26,259 bases of DNA from the NCBI GenBank assembly GCA_002502295.1, contig DANX01000119.1, positions 1 to 26,259 on the forward strand. Direction: 5' to 3'. Position numbers and translations under genes: made by a program. The stretch comes from Euryarchaeota archaeon UBA561. Its GTDB lineage: Archaea > Thermoplasmatota > Poseidoniia > Poseidoniales > Poseidoniaceae. Shown piece after piece: positions 8,299-15,782 of the stretch. The first letter of the stretch is position 1. Every line of letters begins with the position of its first letter. Below the pieces are notes generated by a model. It was given only the letters and a program-made list of their open reading frames with translations. It searched no databases and was not told the origin of the DNA.

Positions 8299-8322
8299 AA
8301 AAATCCTCATTTCCGATGAGGA
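8299..8322 (-). terminator. Hairpin plus T-tract downstream of the phosphate transporter
   Basis: On the minus strand, TCCTCAT and ATGAGGA form a perfect 7-bp stem with a 5-nt loop, followed directly by TTTTT. It begins about 11 nt after the transporter stop codon at 8333. It separates the transporter transcript from the next minus-strand gene. Archaeal termination relies mainly on the T-tract; the hairpin is an extra feature seen directly. Confidence 0.6.
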
Positions 8323-8332
8323 CGCTCGAACA

Positions 8333-10456
8333 TCAACGGTTCAAAATAGGCAGGAACGCATTGGCAGCTTTCTCACAGGCATTGGCAACGTCGTCAAGCC
8401 GCTGGAGCACCCTGTACATGTGCATCGCTGCTAACGGCGCATCATCGCCGTTGGAGAACACGTAGGCAGCAGCCTTTGCTTCAACGCCATCGGCTTCATG
8501 CTCCTTGAGGTTAACCTCACGGATTAGTCCTGCGAGCTTTTCTTCGGCAGCTTTGGTTTGTCCGCTGATGGTAAAGTCGCGCAGCGCTTCTACTGCGTCT
8601 TCGTACTTCGCCACCGTATCGGAAACGGCTTGGGCCATCTCTTTCAAGTTCTTCTTTGCTTCGTCATCATCTAACAGCGGTCGGAAAGCCAATTGCTCAG
8701 CAACGTTCTGTGCATAGTCGGCAATACGATCTTGTCGAGTTACCATGTAGAGGAAGTCATCGATGGAGACATGCACACCAAACCGCAAATCGTTCATGGC
8801 AAGGCGGCGCACTGAGCTCTTGACGTAATCGGCTTTGAGTTCAGTCTTGATCGTCATCTCGATCGACTCGGTTGCATCCTCGCCGTCACACGCTGCGTTG
8901 ACGGCCATCAACATGTGTTCAACCGTTTCTTCAACGGCTTGTGCATGTTCGTGGAACAACTCAAACGGCGTTACCTCATGACCGTCCCCACCAACGTCGG
9001 AGAGGGCATCTTCAACATGCACCTCGGACCCGCCTTTCCAGATGGCATAGCCGGCGGCGATGAAGGAAAGTGGCAAGATTACAATCATGTTCAGCATGTC
9101 TCCACCGGAAGCAACAAACAACACGACAGCACCAAAGGCAGCAGCGGGAACACTCGCCACCCACGACGCAGCAATCTTTCCAAAGACGCGGAAATCAACG
9201 GCTTTGGCACCTCCAGCAAGCCCAACCCCTACGACAGCACCGACAAGGGTGTGCGTGGTTGAAACAGGCACAGCCAGAAACGGCATTGAGAAGACGAGAA
9301 TGGTGGTGGCTGCACCAAACTCCGCAGCAAACCCGCGCGTAGGCGTGATGTCGGTGATCTTCTTCCCGATGGTTTCCATGACTCGCCACCCCCATGTCAG
9401 GACACCGACGGCAATACCGGCTGAGCCGAGGAGGACCAGCCAGAGCGGGATTTCTGCTTTTGCGGCCAACTGTCCAGTATCGCTGCTGAGGACCTGCCAT
9501 ACAGCCGCCATTGGGCCAATGGCGTTGGAACGATCGTTGGCACCGTGAGCAAACGCTACGTACGCTGCCGTAATAATTTGCAACCACACAAAGATTCGCT
9601 CAACGCCCTTGAATCCACGCTTTTCTTCGTTGATGTCGATTTGTTGAAGAACCATGTAAAGGACCATGCTTGAGACAGCACCGATGGCAGCTGCGAGCAT
9701 GATGGAGTTGATTGGAATCCATGCGTTGTCGGCCCACGGGTCGAAAACACCGTTTTCTTTGACGGGCAACCAGTCGTTCTTGTCCTCAATCCATCCGTTG
9801 GAGGCTGCCTTCGAAATGAATCCTTTGAGCGCCTTGTACTGCAGGGCTAAGCCAAGAACGAAGAACGTCGGGAAGGCAAGCACCGGCGCAAGCCATCTTG
9901 AGCGTTCAACAGGATTGTCGTTGTCGAGGATGAGTTTCTTGATGATGATGAAGGAGAAAAATCCGATTAAACCACCCATCAACGGGCTGGCGACCCATGA
10001 CATGACGACCTTGCGAACAACTTCCCAGTCAATCAGACTGGTTGTGTATTTCACCTCGAGAATTAATCCCACTCCGAGAATGCCGCCGATGATTGAATGC
10101 GTCGTTGACACTGGAAGACCAAAACGCGTGGCGACGGTCAACCACATTGCCGCCGCCATCATGGCGGCGATGAAACCGAGAGCGATGTCGGTGGAAAACG
10201 CTTCATCGATAAGCGGGTCAGTAAAATCGACACTGAGAATACCTTTGCGGACGGTATCCGTCACCGCATCACCAGCAAAGAACGCTCCTGCAAACTCAAA
10301 CACAGCCGCAATGACCACGGCCTGTTTGAGCGTAAGGGCGCGGGAACCAACCGAGGTTCCCATCGCATTCGCAACGTCGTTTGCACCAATGTTCCATGCC
10401 ATGTAGGCGCAGACTACCAAAGCCAAACCGATCAGGACAATCGTCAAGGGTTCCAT
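8333..10456 (-). CDS. pit: PiT-family phosphate transporter fused to DUF47/PhoU-like domain
   Basis: The 707-aa protein is a low-affinity inorganic phosphate permease, probably cation-coupled. The two inverted PiT halves carry GANDVANA (24-31) and HGANDRSNA (304-312). Each half also has a PVSTTH motif (115-120 and 397-402), and about ten or more TM helices are visible up to residue 475. After a short acidic linker, residues about 497-707 form an all-helical cytoplasmic domain matching the Pit accessory protein family (DUF47, PhoU-like). Examples are SSVRRLAMNDLRFGVHVSID and the C-terminal MHMYRVLQRLDDVANACEKA. These two parts are usually separate adjacent genes; here they are one frame. ATG 10456 is preferred to an upstream TTG because a TATA-like box lies about 28 nt upstream. 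The gene is divergent from the AbrB-PhoU regulator. Confidence 0.93.
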   Translation of the reverse strand: MEPLTIVLIGLALVVCAYMAWNIGANDVANAMGTSVGSRALTLKQAVVIAAVFEFAGAFFAGDAVTDTVRKGILSVDFTDPLIDEAFSTDIALGFIAAMMAAAMWLTVATRFGLPVSTTHSIIGGILGVGLILEVKYTTSLIDWEVVRKVVMSWVASPLMGGLIGFFSFIIIKKLILDNDNPVERSRWLAPVLAFPTFFVLGLALQYKALKGFISKAASNGWIEDKNDWLPVKENGVFDPWADNAWIPINSIMLAAAIGAVSSMVLYMVLQQIDINEEKRGFKGVERIFVWLQIITAAYVAFAHGANDRSNAIGPMAAVWQVLSSDTGQLAAKAEIPLWLVLLGSAGIAVGVLTWGWRVMETIGKKITDITPTRGFAAEFGAATTILVFSMPFLAVPVSTTHTLVGAVVGVGLAGGAKAVDFRVFGKIAASWVASVPAAAFGAVVLFVASGGDMLNMIVILPLSFIAAGYAIWKGGSEVHVEDALSDVGGDGHEVTPFELFHEHAQAVEETVEHMLMAVNAACDGEDATESIEMTIKTELKADYVKSSVRRLAMNDLRFGVHVSIDDFLYMVTRQDRIADYAQNVAEQLAFRPLLDDDEAKKNLKEMAQAVSDTVAKYEDAVEALRDFTISGQTKAAEEKLAGLIREVNLKEHEADGVEAKAAAYVFSNGDDAPLAAMHMYRVLQRLDDVANACEKAANAFLPILNR

Positions 10457-10480
10457 GAATCTCCGAGCGTAACTCAATAC

Positions 10481-10489
10481 TTATAGTAG
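10481..10489 (-). promoter_or_regulatory. TATA-like box of the phosphate transporter
   Basis: Minus-strand TACTATAAG lies about 28 nt upstream of ATG 10456, suiting a leaderless mRNA. It sits next to the inverted repeat at 10496-10519, so a protein bound there could affect this promoter as well. Confidence 0.45.
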
Positions 10490-10495
10490 CGGGAG

Positions 10496-10519
10496 TATAT
10501 TCTATATAGGAATATATTC
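10496..10519. promoter_or_regulatory. AT-rich inverted repeat between divergent phosphate genes (putative operator)
   Basis: TATATTC (10496-10502) and GAATATA (10510-10516) form a perfect 7-bp inverted repeat around TATATAG. GAATATATTC (10510-10519) is itself a palindrome. The central TATATA (10503-10508) is correctly placed, about 25 nt, to be the TATA box of the AbrB-PhoU gene (ATG 10530). A repressor bound here would occlude that promoter and lie next to the transporter promoter. Repeats are seen; the operator role is inferred. Confidence 0.5.
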
Positions 10520-10529
10520 TAAGAAAATC

Positions 10530-11573
10530 ATGGCCCTCGGTCCCGGCGATCATGATGTTCGAAAGCTGCAAGCTACCGGTGGTAGCACGTTTACCCTCAG
10601 CCTTCCAAAACCGTGGGTTTTGCACAACCAACTTGAGCCCCGCTCATCACTGAAAGTTGACTGGCGACCGAGTGGAGCCTTGCGCATTACTCCGCTCGAA
10701 CAACACCAGCGCGTGGAACGGCATGTCCGAATTAACCTCAAAGAAATTCCAGATAACAGCCTTCACGATCACCTTATGGGCGCCTATATCTCAGGGGCCG
10801 ACCTCATTTTGGTTTCTCATTCGGACGACCATTCCTCTCCGACCAAAATCATTCGGCGATTCCTTCGTTCTACACGAGGATTCGAAATCGTGGAACAAAC
10901 ATCAACCATCACTGAATTGAGATGTTTGCTTAATCCAGCCGACATGCCACTTCATGCGAGTCTGAAGCGCATGTACTTGCTCGTATCTTCCTTGGTTCGT
11001 GATTTGCAAGAGGTCTTTTCGGGCGGAGATATCGATTTTCTTTCGGACCATGAAGAACGCGAAAGCGAAGTGGATGGTCTGTTGTACTTGGTTGAGCGAC
11101 AAATTCGCATCGTGTTTGAATCCTATCAAGCCGCTTCACGGTTGAACGTTTCACGAGGCCAGGCGCTCGAATACGCCAATCTTGCTCGATGCCTTGAACG
11201 CATGATGGACCACGTGAACAACCTAACCATATTCATCATCGAACACAATGAACACATCCCTCACCTCAATTTGACTCCCCCCATCAAACACCTTCCCCTC
11301 TGGCAAGAGTCGCTCAAGGAATTAATGATCAACATTCGAACGCAAGATTCTCATCGGATTGAAACAGCCCGACATCAACTCAAAACCTTGCAAACAGAGT
11401 TGAAATCCTACGAAAACTCGATTTTTGATGATGAGGAAAAGAACCGTCAGATGGCATCGTCATTATCAATCTCTGAATCCGTGCGGCGGCTGTGTGCTTA
11501 TTCTCGGGATTTCGGAGAGGTGCTTCTCAACATGAAGCTTGCAAGCGCTATGGTCGAAATTAGAGACCCGTGA
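10530..11573 (+). CDS. phoU: AbrB-PhoU phosphate uptake regulator
   Basis: The 347-aa protein has an N-terminal SpoVT/AbrB-type swapped-hairpin DNA-binding domain. It runs from VRKLQATGGSTFTLSLPKPWV through the LKVDWRPSGALRITP strands (about 9-55). Two PhoU-like three-helix bundles follow (about 130-235 and 255-345), with the typical segments EYANLARCLERMMDHVNNL and SVRRLCAYSRDFGEVLLNMK. This architecture is known in archaeal phosphate uptake regulators and combines DNA binding with a phosphate-transport-sensing module. It diverges from the PiT-DUF47 gene with only 73 nt between start codons, so that gene and its own promoter are the obvious targets. ATG 10530 is leaderless-like, 25 nt after TATATA. 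Confidence 0.88.
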   Translation: MALGPGDHDVRKLQATGGSTFTLSLPKPWVLHNQLEPRSSLKVDWRPSGALRITPLEQHQRVERHVRINLKEIPDNSLHDHLMGAYISGADLILVSHSDDHSSPTKIIRRFLRSTRGFEIVEQTSTITELRCLLNPADMPLHASLKRMYLLVSSLVRDLQEVFSGGDIDFLSDHEERESEVDGLLYLVERQIRIVFESYQAASRLNVSRGQALEYANLARCLERMMDHVNNLTIFIIEHNEHIPHLNLTPPIKHLPLWQESLKELMINIRTQDSHRIETARHQLKTLQTELKSYENSIFDDEEKNRQMASSLSISESVRRLCAYSRDFGEVLLNMKLASAMVEIRDP

Positions 11574-11589
11574 TTTTTCAACAGAGGAA

Positions 11590-11673
11590 TGCAGGAGGCA
11601 GGATTCGAACCTGCGAACCGTTACGGACTGGGACCTCATCCCAGCGCCTTTGACCAAGCTGGGCGACTCCTGC
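11590..11673 (-). tRNA. tRNA-Leu (anticodon GAG)
   Basis: The 84-nt gene folds as a class II tRNA. The 7-bp acceptor stem is GCAGGAG/CTCCTGC with discriminator A. The D-arm is GCC/GGC. The anticodon stem CTGGG/CCCAG encloses loop ATGAGGT with anticodon GAG, followed by a long variable arm (TCCGTAACGGTTC). The T-arm is GCAGG-TTCGAAT-CCTGC. The long variable arm and GAG anticodon fit leucine. There is no intron, and CCA is not encoded because the 3' flank reads TTCC. Confidence 0.96.
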
Positions 11674-11696
11674 GCCAGCCTTCGCTCTCGCCTCGC

Positions 11697-11704
11697 GTAT
11701 ATCA
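11697..11704 (-). promoter_or_regulatory. TATA-like box of tRNA-Leu
   Basis: Minus-strand TGATATAC is centred about 27 nt upstream of the mature tRNA 5' end, matching an archaeal promoter that starts at or just before the tRNA. Confidence 0.5.
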
Positions 11705-11720
11705 ACACCGCGACCTTTCA

Positions 11721-12398
11721 TCAAGCCTGCTCATCGAAGAAAACAGCCACTTGGTCCAATGCTTTTCGATGGATGTCCGGCACTTGAGCATCCACTGCAG
11801 GATAACCAACCGGCATCACCAACATGGCCTCCTCGTGTTTTGGCCGACCGAGAATTTGTTGGAGAAAACCCATCGGCGAAGGCGTGTGCGGTAGCGTAGT
11901 AAGGCCCATTCGGTGGATGGACTGAATGAACATTCCCGCGGCAATTCCACACGATTCTGTGGCATAATACGTCGGCCCCCACTCACCGTTTTCGCGTTGC
12001 CGCCTTTTTTGCTTGAACAAGACGACGATCCACGGGGCGTCGGTCAAATGCGCTTTGACAGCGTCGGTGCCAAGCGGCGCAAGGACTTCCGACCACGCAT
12101 CCGGCATTCGTTCACTGTAGGTTCTGCGTTCCACGGCTTCGGCTGCCTCTCGGATGTTCTTTTGCAGTTCTTCGTTGCGAATGGCGACCCAGGTCCAGGG
12201 CTGAAGGTGAGCACCATTGGGTGCCGTGGACCCCGAAAGGATGGCCAATTCGATGAAACGCCGATCGACATCCCGGGAAGAAAAATTGCGCGTGCTCCTC
12301 CTTTGAGCCAGCTCTGAGTAATTGGTATTGGCAATCTCAACCATCGTTTCGATTGGATGTTCATTCCAGTCCAGCGGGATGAAAGGATGATTCTCCAT
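11721..12398 (-). CDS. Nitroreductase-fold iodotyrosine-deiodinase-like flavoprotein
   Basis: The 225-aa protein is in the nitroreductase superfamily, closest by eye to iodotyrosine deiodinase (IYD), which uses FMN to remove halide from halotyrosines. FMN-binding motifs include RRSTRNFSSRDV (33-44) and TAPNGAHLQPWTW (58-70). The three residues that clamp the tyrosine zwitterion in human IYD (Glu157, Tyr161, Lys182) are present with identical spacing as E90, Y94 and K115, in the lid segment ERRTYSERMPDAW. The C-terminal region MGLTTLPHTPSPM and MPVGYPA also matches. ATG 12398 is chosen over TTG 12407. Substrate is inferred; a different aromatic amino acid derivative is possible. There is no signal peptide or TM helix, so it should be cytoplasmic, unlike mammalian IYD. 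Confidence 0.82.
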   Translation of the reverse strand: MENHPFIPLDWNEHPIETMVEIANTNYSELAQRRSTRNFSSRDVDRRFIELAILSGSTAPNGAHLQPWTWVAIRNEELQKNIREAAEAVERRTYSERMPDAWSEVLAPLGTDAVKAHLTDAPWIVVLFKQKRRQRENGEWGPTYYATESCGIAAGMFIQSIHRMGLTTLPHTPSPMGFLQQILGRPKHEEAMLVMPVGYPAVDAQVPDIHRKALDQVAVFFDEQA

Positions 12399-12456
12399 GA
12401 TGCTCAATCACCGGAGATGGTGCCCGTTGATAAGCACGCTCAACCACTTTACGAGA

Positions 12457-12633
12457 TTAAATCCAACCGTAAACACCGTTCAGGAGGTAGGCGGCGAATC
12501 CAAACGGAACGGCGTAGAGGGAGAAGCGCCACAGAGAATACACCCAAGTCCGTTCCCCGATCACGCCTTCAACAGCGTCCCCGACGACTTCGCCGACGCC
12601 GACGACCAATTCTTCCACCAAACGGTCTTCCAT
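12457..12633 (-). CDS. 58-aa membrane microprotein
   Basis: An acidic N-terminal half (MEDRLVEELVVGVGEVVGDA) is followed by one hydrophobic helix (about 33-54), ending in NGVYGWI. ATG 12633 has GGAG 4 nt upstream. It lies 23 nt after the SOUL gene stop, which suggests cotranscription. The frame is open further upstream into the SOUL gene, but that longer version is not supported. No family is recognised. It could be a small partner of the SOUL protein at the membrane; this is only context. Confidence 0.5.
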   Translation of the reverse strand: MEDRLVEELVVGVGEVVGDAVEGVIGERTWVYSLWRFSLYAVPFGFAAYLLNGVYGWI

Positions 12634-12656
12634 GAGGCTCCATGGTCCGCTTCTAC

Positions 12657-13205
12657 CTATGACTTTTGAGGGGACGGCGACGAATGCGCCGCGAGTTCGA
12701 TGTGCAACTCGTTTCGGCGAAGAAATGGCAGCGTAGTCCATGGATTGTCGTACAGCGCTAACACAGCCGGGCCGTTTGGCTGATGCCCTTCCCGTTCCAT
12801 CGCCGCTCTGAGTTTGTTTTCGACGCGATCCGCTTTTCCGGGCGTGTTGCGCCCCGAGAACTTCATCACGGCCACTGTAGACCCTGCACGCGCTACAAGC
12901 CTCACGCCCTCGTCGTTTGGCTGCGGCAGCGAATCAATTGAGTACGCCCGGGGCATCGTGAAGGCCAACCAACCCGAACCGTCTTCTTCCCACATGCTTA
13001 CTGGAGCTGTCATGGCGATGGATGTTTGTTGAGCGTTCCCTCCGAAGATGTACCTGGCCACACGCCGAAAACCTCCGGACGCCGCCTCGCCGGCTCTGCC
13101 AGACGTTCGAACCTGAGCTTGTACGGTATCGACATAACGCCTGATCTCAAAATCGACATACGAGTCAATCACGTCAAACGCCGGCTCCTCAATCCTGCTG
13201 GCCAT
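12657..13205 (-). CDS. SOUL family heme-binding protein
   Basis: The 182-aa protein matches the SOUL/HBP family. It contains EEPAFDVIDSYVDFEIRRY (6-24), GFRRVARYIFGGNAQQTSIA (45-64), then MTAPVSM (65-71) and WLAFTMPRAYSIDSLPQPND (79-98). It ends with LALYDNPWTTLPFLRRNE. Relatives bind heme or free porphyrin; their biological role in prokaryotes is poorly defined. It has no signal peptide or TM helix. It sits 17 nt after the HerA-like ATPase gene on the same strand and 23 nt before a small membrane protein gene. Function beyond tetrapyrrole binding cannot be read from the sequence. Confidence 0.88.
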   Translation of the reverse strand: MASRIEEPAFDVIDSYVDFEIRRYVDTVQAQVRTSGRAGEAASGGFRRVARYIFGGNAQQTSIAMTAPVSMWEEDGSGWLAFTMPRAYSIDSLPQPNDEGVRLVARAGSTVAVMKFSGRNTPGKADRVENKLRAAMEREGHQPNGPAVLALYDNPWTTLPFLRRNELHIELAAHSSPSPQKS

Positions 13206-13222
13206 GACATGTACACCAGCCT

Positions 13223-15691
13223 TTACGCACTTGAGGTGTTGTGTTCACTCGGCCATCTCCCTCGCAAGCGAAGCCATGCTTCACTGCAAAACATAAGCCC
13301 GTAGACCGCTGCGAGCCAGAGCGTCGGCCGCCCCCACGTGGCAAGGGAGGAATCATCCGGCAGCACGCCACTCTGGAAGGCCAGTAAGCAACACAACCAG
13401 ACGAGCGTGGCTCCGTGAACCATCCACCGTACAGCGCTGAGAAGTTCCCTGGACGTTGCCTTCATCTCGGTGAGCTCGGCTTTTGTGAGCAAGGCACTCA
13501 CACCAACGATTTTGTCGAGGGCGGAGCCTCCGTTCCATCGAATGCGTCCGAGTTGAAATCGCGTGAGGTATTCAATGCCTGAAAACAGCGTGACCCAAAC
13601 GACGACGACTTCGAGGAAAGGTTCAGCACCGCGTAGATCAAGCGTCCCCCAAACCGTCCATCCGAGAAGCAACCACAGCCAAATGACTTGGAGCATTTGG
13701 AATGCATGAGCAAATTGACTTAATTTCTGAAGCAACTCCGCATCGTGTCCAAGCACCCATTCCAACACGAGCACGCCAACCGCAGCGAGGCATGTTGTCG
13801 CACTGACCAACAACCACCAGCCGGACAAATCCGCGTCTCGCCAAGCGAGCATGAGTGCCGCCATCACCCATGTCAGAAGTGCCACTGTGGCCACGTTTAC
13901 GGCCGCCTGCATTGTGTAAAGCGGGTCTCGACCGTCTCGCAAGACTGCAAGACCTCCCATGAGTTTCACCTCAAAGGCTGAATCGTCCACGATGCCATGC
14001 CCTGCCGCCGCCATTCCTCCGGCTGATTTGATGCGGGCCGCTTCAACGATGCTTTGGGCGGCTCCGTCGGCCCAGGCATCACCACCGGACCACGACGAGC
14101 CCCGACTTGCTGCGTGGGCAGCTCCTGCTCCACGAGAGCGTCCGCCTTGTGCCGATCGTGTTCTGGCCCAAGCCCTGATTTCAGGCGTGATGATCTCTTC
14201 CACTTGGTCTTCGTTGAGGGGTGCACCGTGGTCGGTGTAGAGCCAGCGGCATTGGATAGGAACAGGGTTTGGGTCCACATCTGGGGCGACCATTTGGAAT
14301 TGCCCCGGTCCGAGGGTCGGGAGTTGAGCAACCAAGTCTTGGTCGCCTCCGCTTTCTTTGAGCAAGTGCCGCACTTTTTCGACGTCTTGCGGTTGAGTAA
14401 ACCGTCCGATGAACGTCGTGTTCGCTTGAGCGAGGATTTTGTAATCCACGTCGCTCACGTTTTGTGTTGCGAGAACGCAGGCCACACCGTATTTCCGCGC
14501 TTGTTTGAAGATCAATTTGATGAGGTCTTTTGCAGGAGGATTGCGTGGGTGCGGTGGAAGGTATGGGGCCACTTCGTCCATGAAAAACAGCAATTTCAAT
14601 TCCCCATCCGCTGGTTGTTGGGTGAGCATCCAGTCGTAGAGTTCTCTGGAGAGCTCTTGAACGAAGTATTGCTTCTGATTTTCATCTTGGATGGTGTTTA
14701 GATAGACGATGTTCAATGGAATCTTACCCGGAACCGCCGGTTCAACAAACGCATCGATGTCGATGGGAACGCCGTTGGAGAACAACAGTTGATTCACGCC
14801 AGAGGAAAACGCAGCAAGGCGGCGAGCAAGATCGTTTCGCGTGGTCTTTGGTAAACGCTCTTCAAAATCTGTTAGTCGGTGTTCAATCATTACTTCGTTC
14901 CATGTGGGTGGGTCCACGCGGTCCTCTTCGTCGTCTGAAAAACACGCTGGGTAGAGTTGGCGAATAAATTCTTGATGCGGCTCACGCACCACTCGAGCAA
15001 GCGCTTGAAAATCCCCGACATCGAGGCCACATCGGGTACCCTCAACGAGGATTTCATAGAGGAAAGGTTTGACGGTTTTGCCTTGTGTCTTCTCAACATC
15101 AAATCCTGCGAGGTTGGCAAACCCGGCAGCAACCATGTCCCATGCAGTGATGGCTTCCTCTGGATCAAGGTCGGCCGGTGGGGCGCGAAACGGGTCAATG
15201 CACAACGGCAATCCTTTGCTTCGAAGCGGCGTCCAAATGCGCACCTCGCACCGTTCCATCAATTGCTTCGCTCGAGCAACGAGGCCATCCCTTTCTTCCA
15301 ATTCATCAAGATCAATGCCAAGGGCTAACCTCGCTAAGTCTCCTTGTGGGTCAATGATGAGGGAGGGAATTCCCGCCAAGGCCGCCTCTTCAATCAGGGC
15401 TTTTGCCATCACGGTTTTACCCGACCCGGTCGAACCGAGCATGGCCCCGTGCCGGGCCAAAACTTGCGGGGCGATGTCGATCGCTTCGCCGGTATCCCTG
15501 CGATTTCCAAGAAACATGCCCTTTGGTTTGTACTGGCGTTTGGTTGGTTTTGTGATTCCTGCCGCAGCGCCGTTGATGGTCGCCATCGTATCGTTGAAGA
15601 GGTCAGAGATTAAACCTCCAACCGGTACATCGCTCTCGTCGGCCCCGCCCGAGGAAGAGGAGGGCGTAACCTCGTCGTCGGACGACACCAT
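13223..15691 (-). CDS. HerA/FtsK-like ATPase with C-terminal membrane domain
   Basis: The 822-aa protein starts with a low-complexity acidic/Ser segment. Its P-loop ATPase domain has Walker A GSTGSGKT (86-93), IIDPQGDLARL (112-122) and Walker B LLFFMDE (367-373). Then come FKQARKYGVACVLATQNVSD (395-414) and the FIGRFTQPQDVEKVRHLL segment typical of HerA/DUF87/DUF853 translocases. A Gly/Ala/Ser linker (510-565) leads to about five hydrophobic helices (about 598-616, 625-645, 665-683, 757-773 and 790-806). Soluble HerA pumps DNA with NurA, but no nurA is adjacent and the membrane half is not typical of HerA. It could move DNA, RNA or protein at the membrane. ATG 15691 is chosen; GTG 15754 would add 21 residues. 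Confidence 0.82.
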   Translation of the reverse strand: MVSSDDEVTPSSSSGGADESDVPVGGLISDLFNDTMATINGAAAGITKPTKRQYKPKGMFLGNRRDTGEAIDIAPQVLARHGAMLGSTGSGKTVMAKALIEEAALAGIPSLIIDPQGDLARLALGIDLDELEERDGLVARAKQLMERCEVRIWTPLRSKGLPLCIDPFRAPPADLDPEEAITAWDMVAAGFANLAGFDVEKTQGKTVKPFLYEILVEGTRCGLDVGDFQALARVVREPHQEFIRQLYPACFSDDEEDRVDPPTWNEVMIEHRLTDFEERLPKTTRNDLARRLAAFSSGVNQLLFSNGVPIDIDAFVEPAVPGKIPLNIVYLNTIQDENQKQYFVQELSRELYDWMLTQQPADGELKLLFFMDEVAPYLPPHPRNPPAKDLIKLIFKQARKYGVACVLATQNVSDVDYKILAQANTTFIGRFTQPQDVEKVRHLLKESGGDQDLVAQLPTLGPGQFQMVAPDVDPNPVPIQCRWLYTDHGAPLNEDQVEEIITPEIRAWARTRSAQGGRSRGAGAAHAASRGSSWSGGDAWADGAAQSIVEAARIKSAGGMAAAGHGIVDDSAFEVKLMGGLAVLRDGRDPLYTMQAAVNVATVALLTWVMAALMLAWRDADLSGWWLLVSATTCLAAVGVLVLEWVLGHDAELLQKLSQFAHAFQMLQVIWLWLLLGWTVWGTLDLRGAEPFLEVVVVWVTLFSGIEYLTRFQLGRIRWNGGSALDKIVGVSALLTKAELTEMKATSRELLSAVRWMVHGATLVWLCCLLAFQSGVLPDDSSLATWGRPTLWLAAVYGLMFCSEAWLRLRGRWPSEHNTSSA

Positions 15692-15782
15692 GGGCAAGCG
15701 AACAAAGCAGGGGGTCTTCAAAGGCGCGATGGGGAGGGTGTTGAAAACGCACACTCAAGGAGGAGAAGAACAACGCCGATGC

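Noticed and set aside
14054..14701. 215-aa open frame on the plus strand within the HerA-like gene
   Set aside because: It is antisense to the conserved ATPase domain, with no recognisable protein features.
13223..15691. HerA-SIR2 / HerA-DUF4297-type anti-phage system
   Set aside because: No SIR2, DUF4297 or other effector gene is adjacent; the neighbours are a SOUL protein and an aminotransferase.
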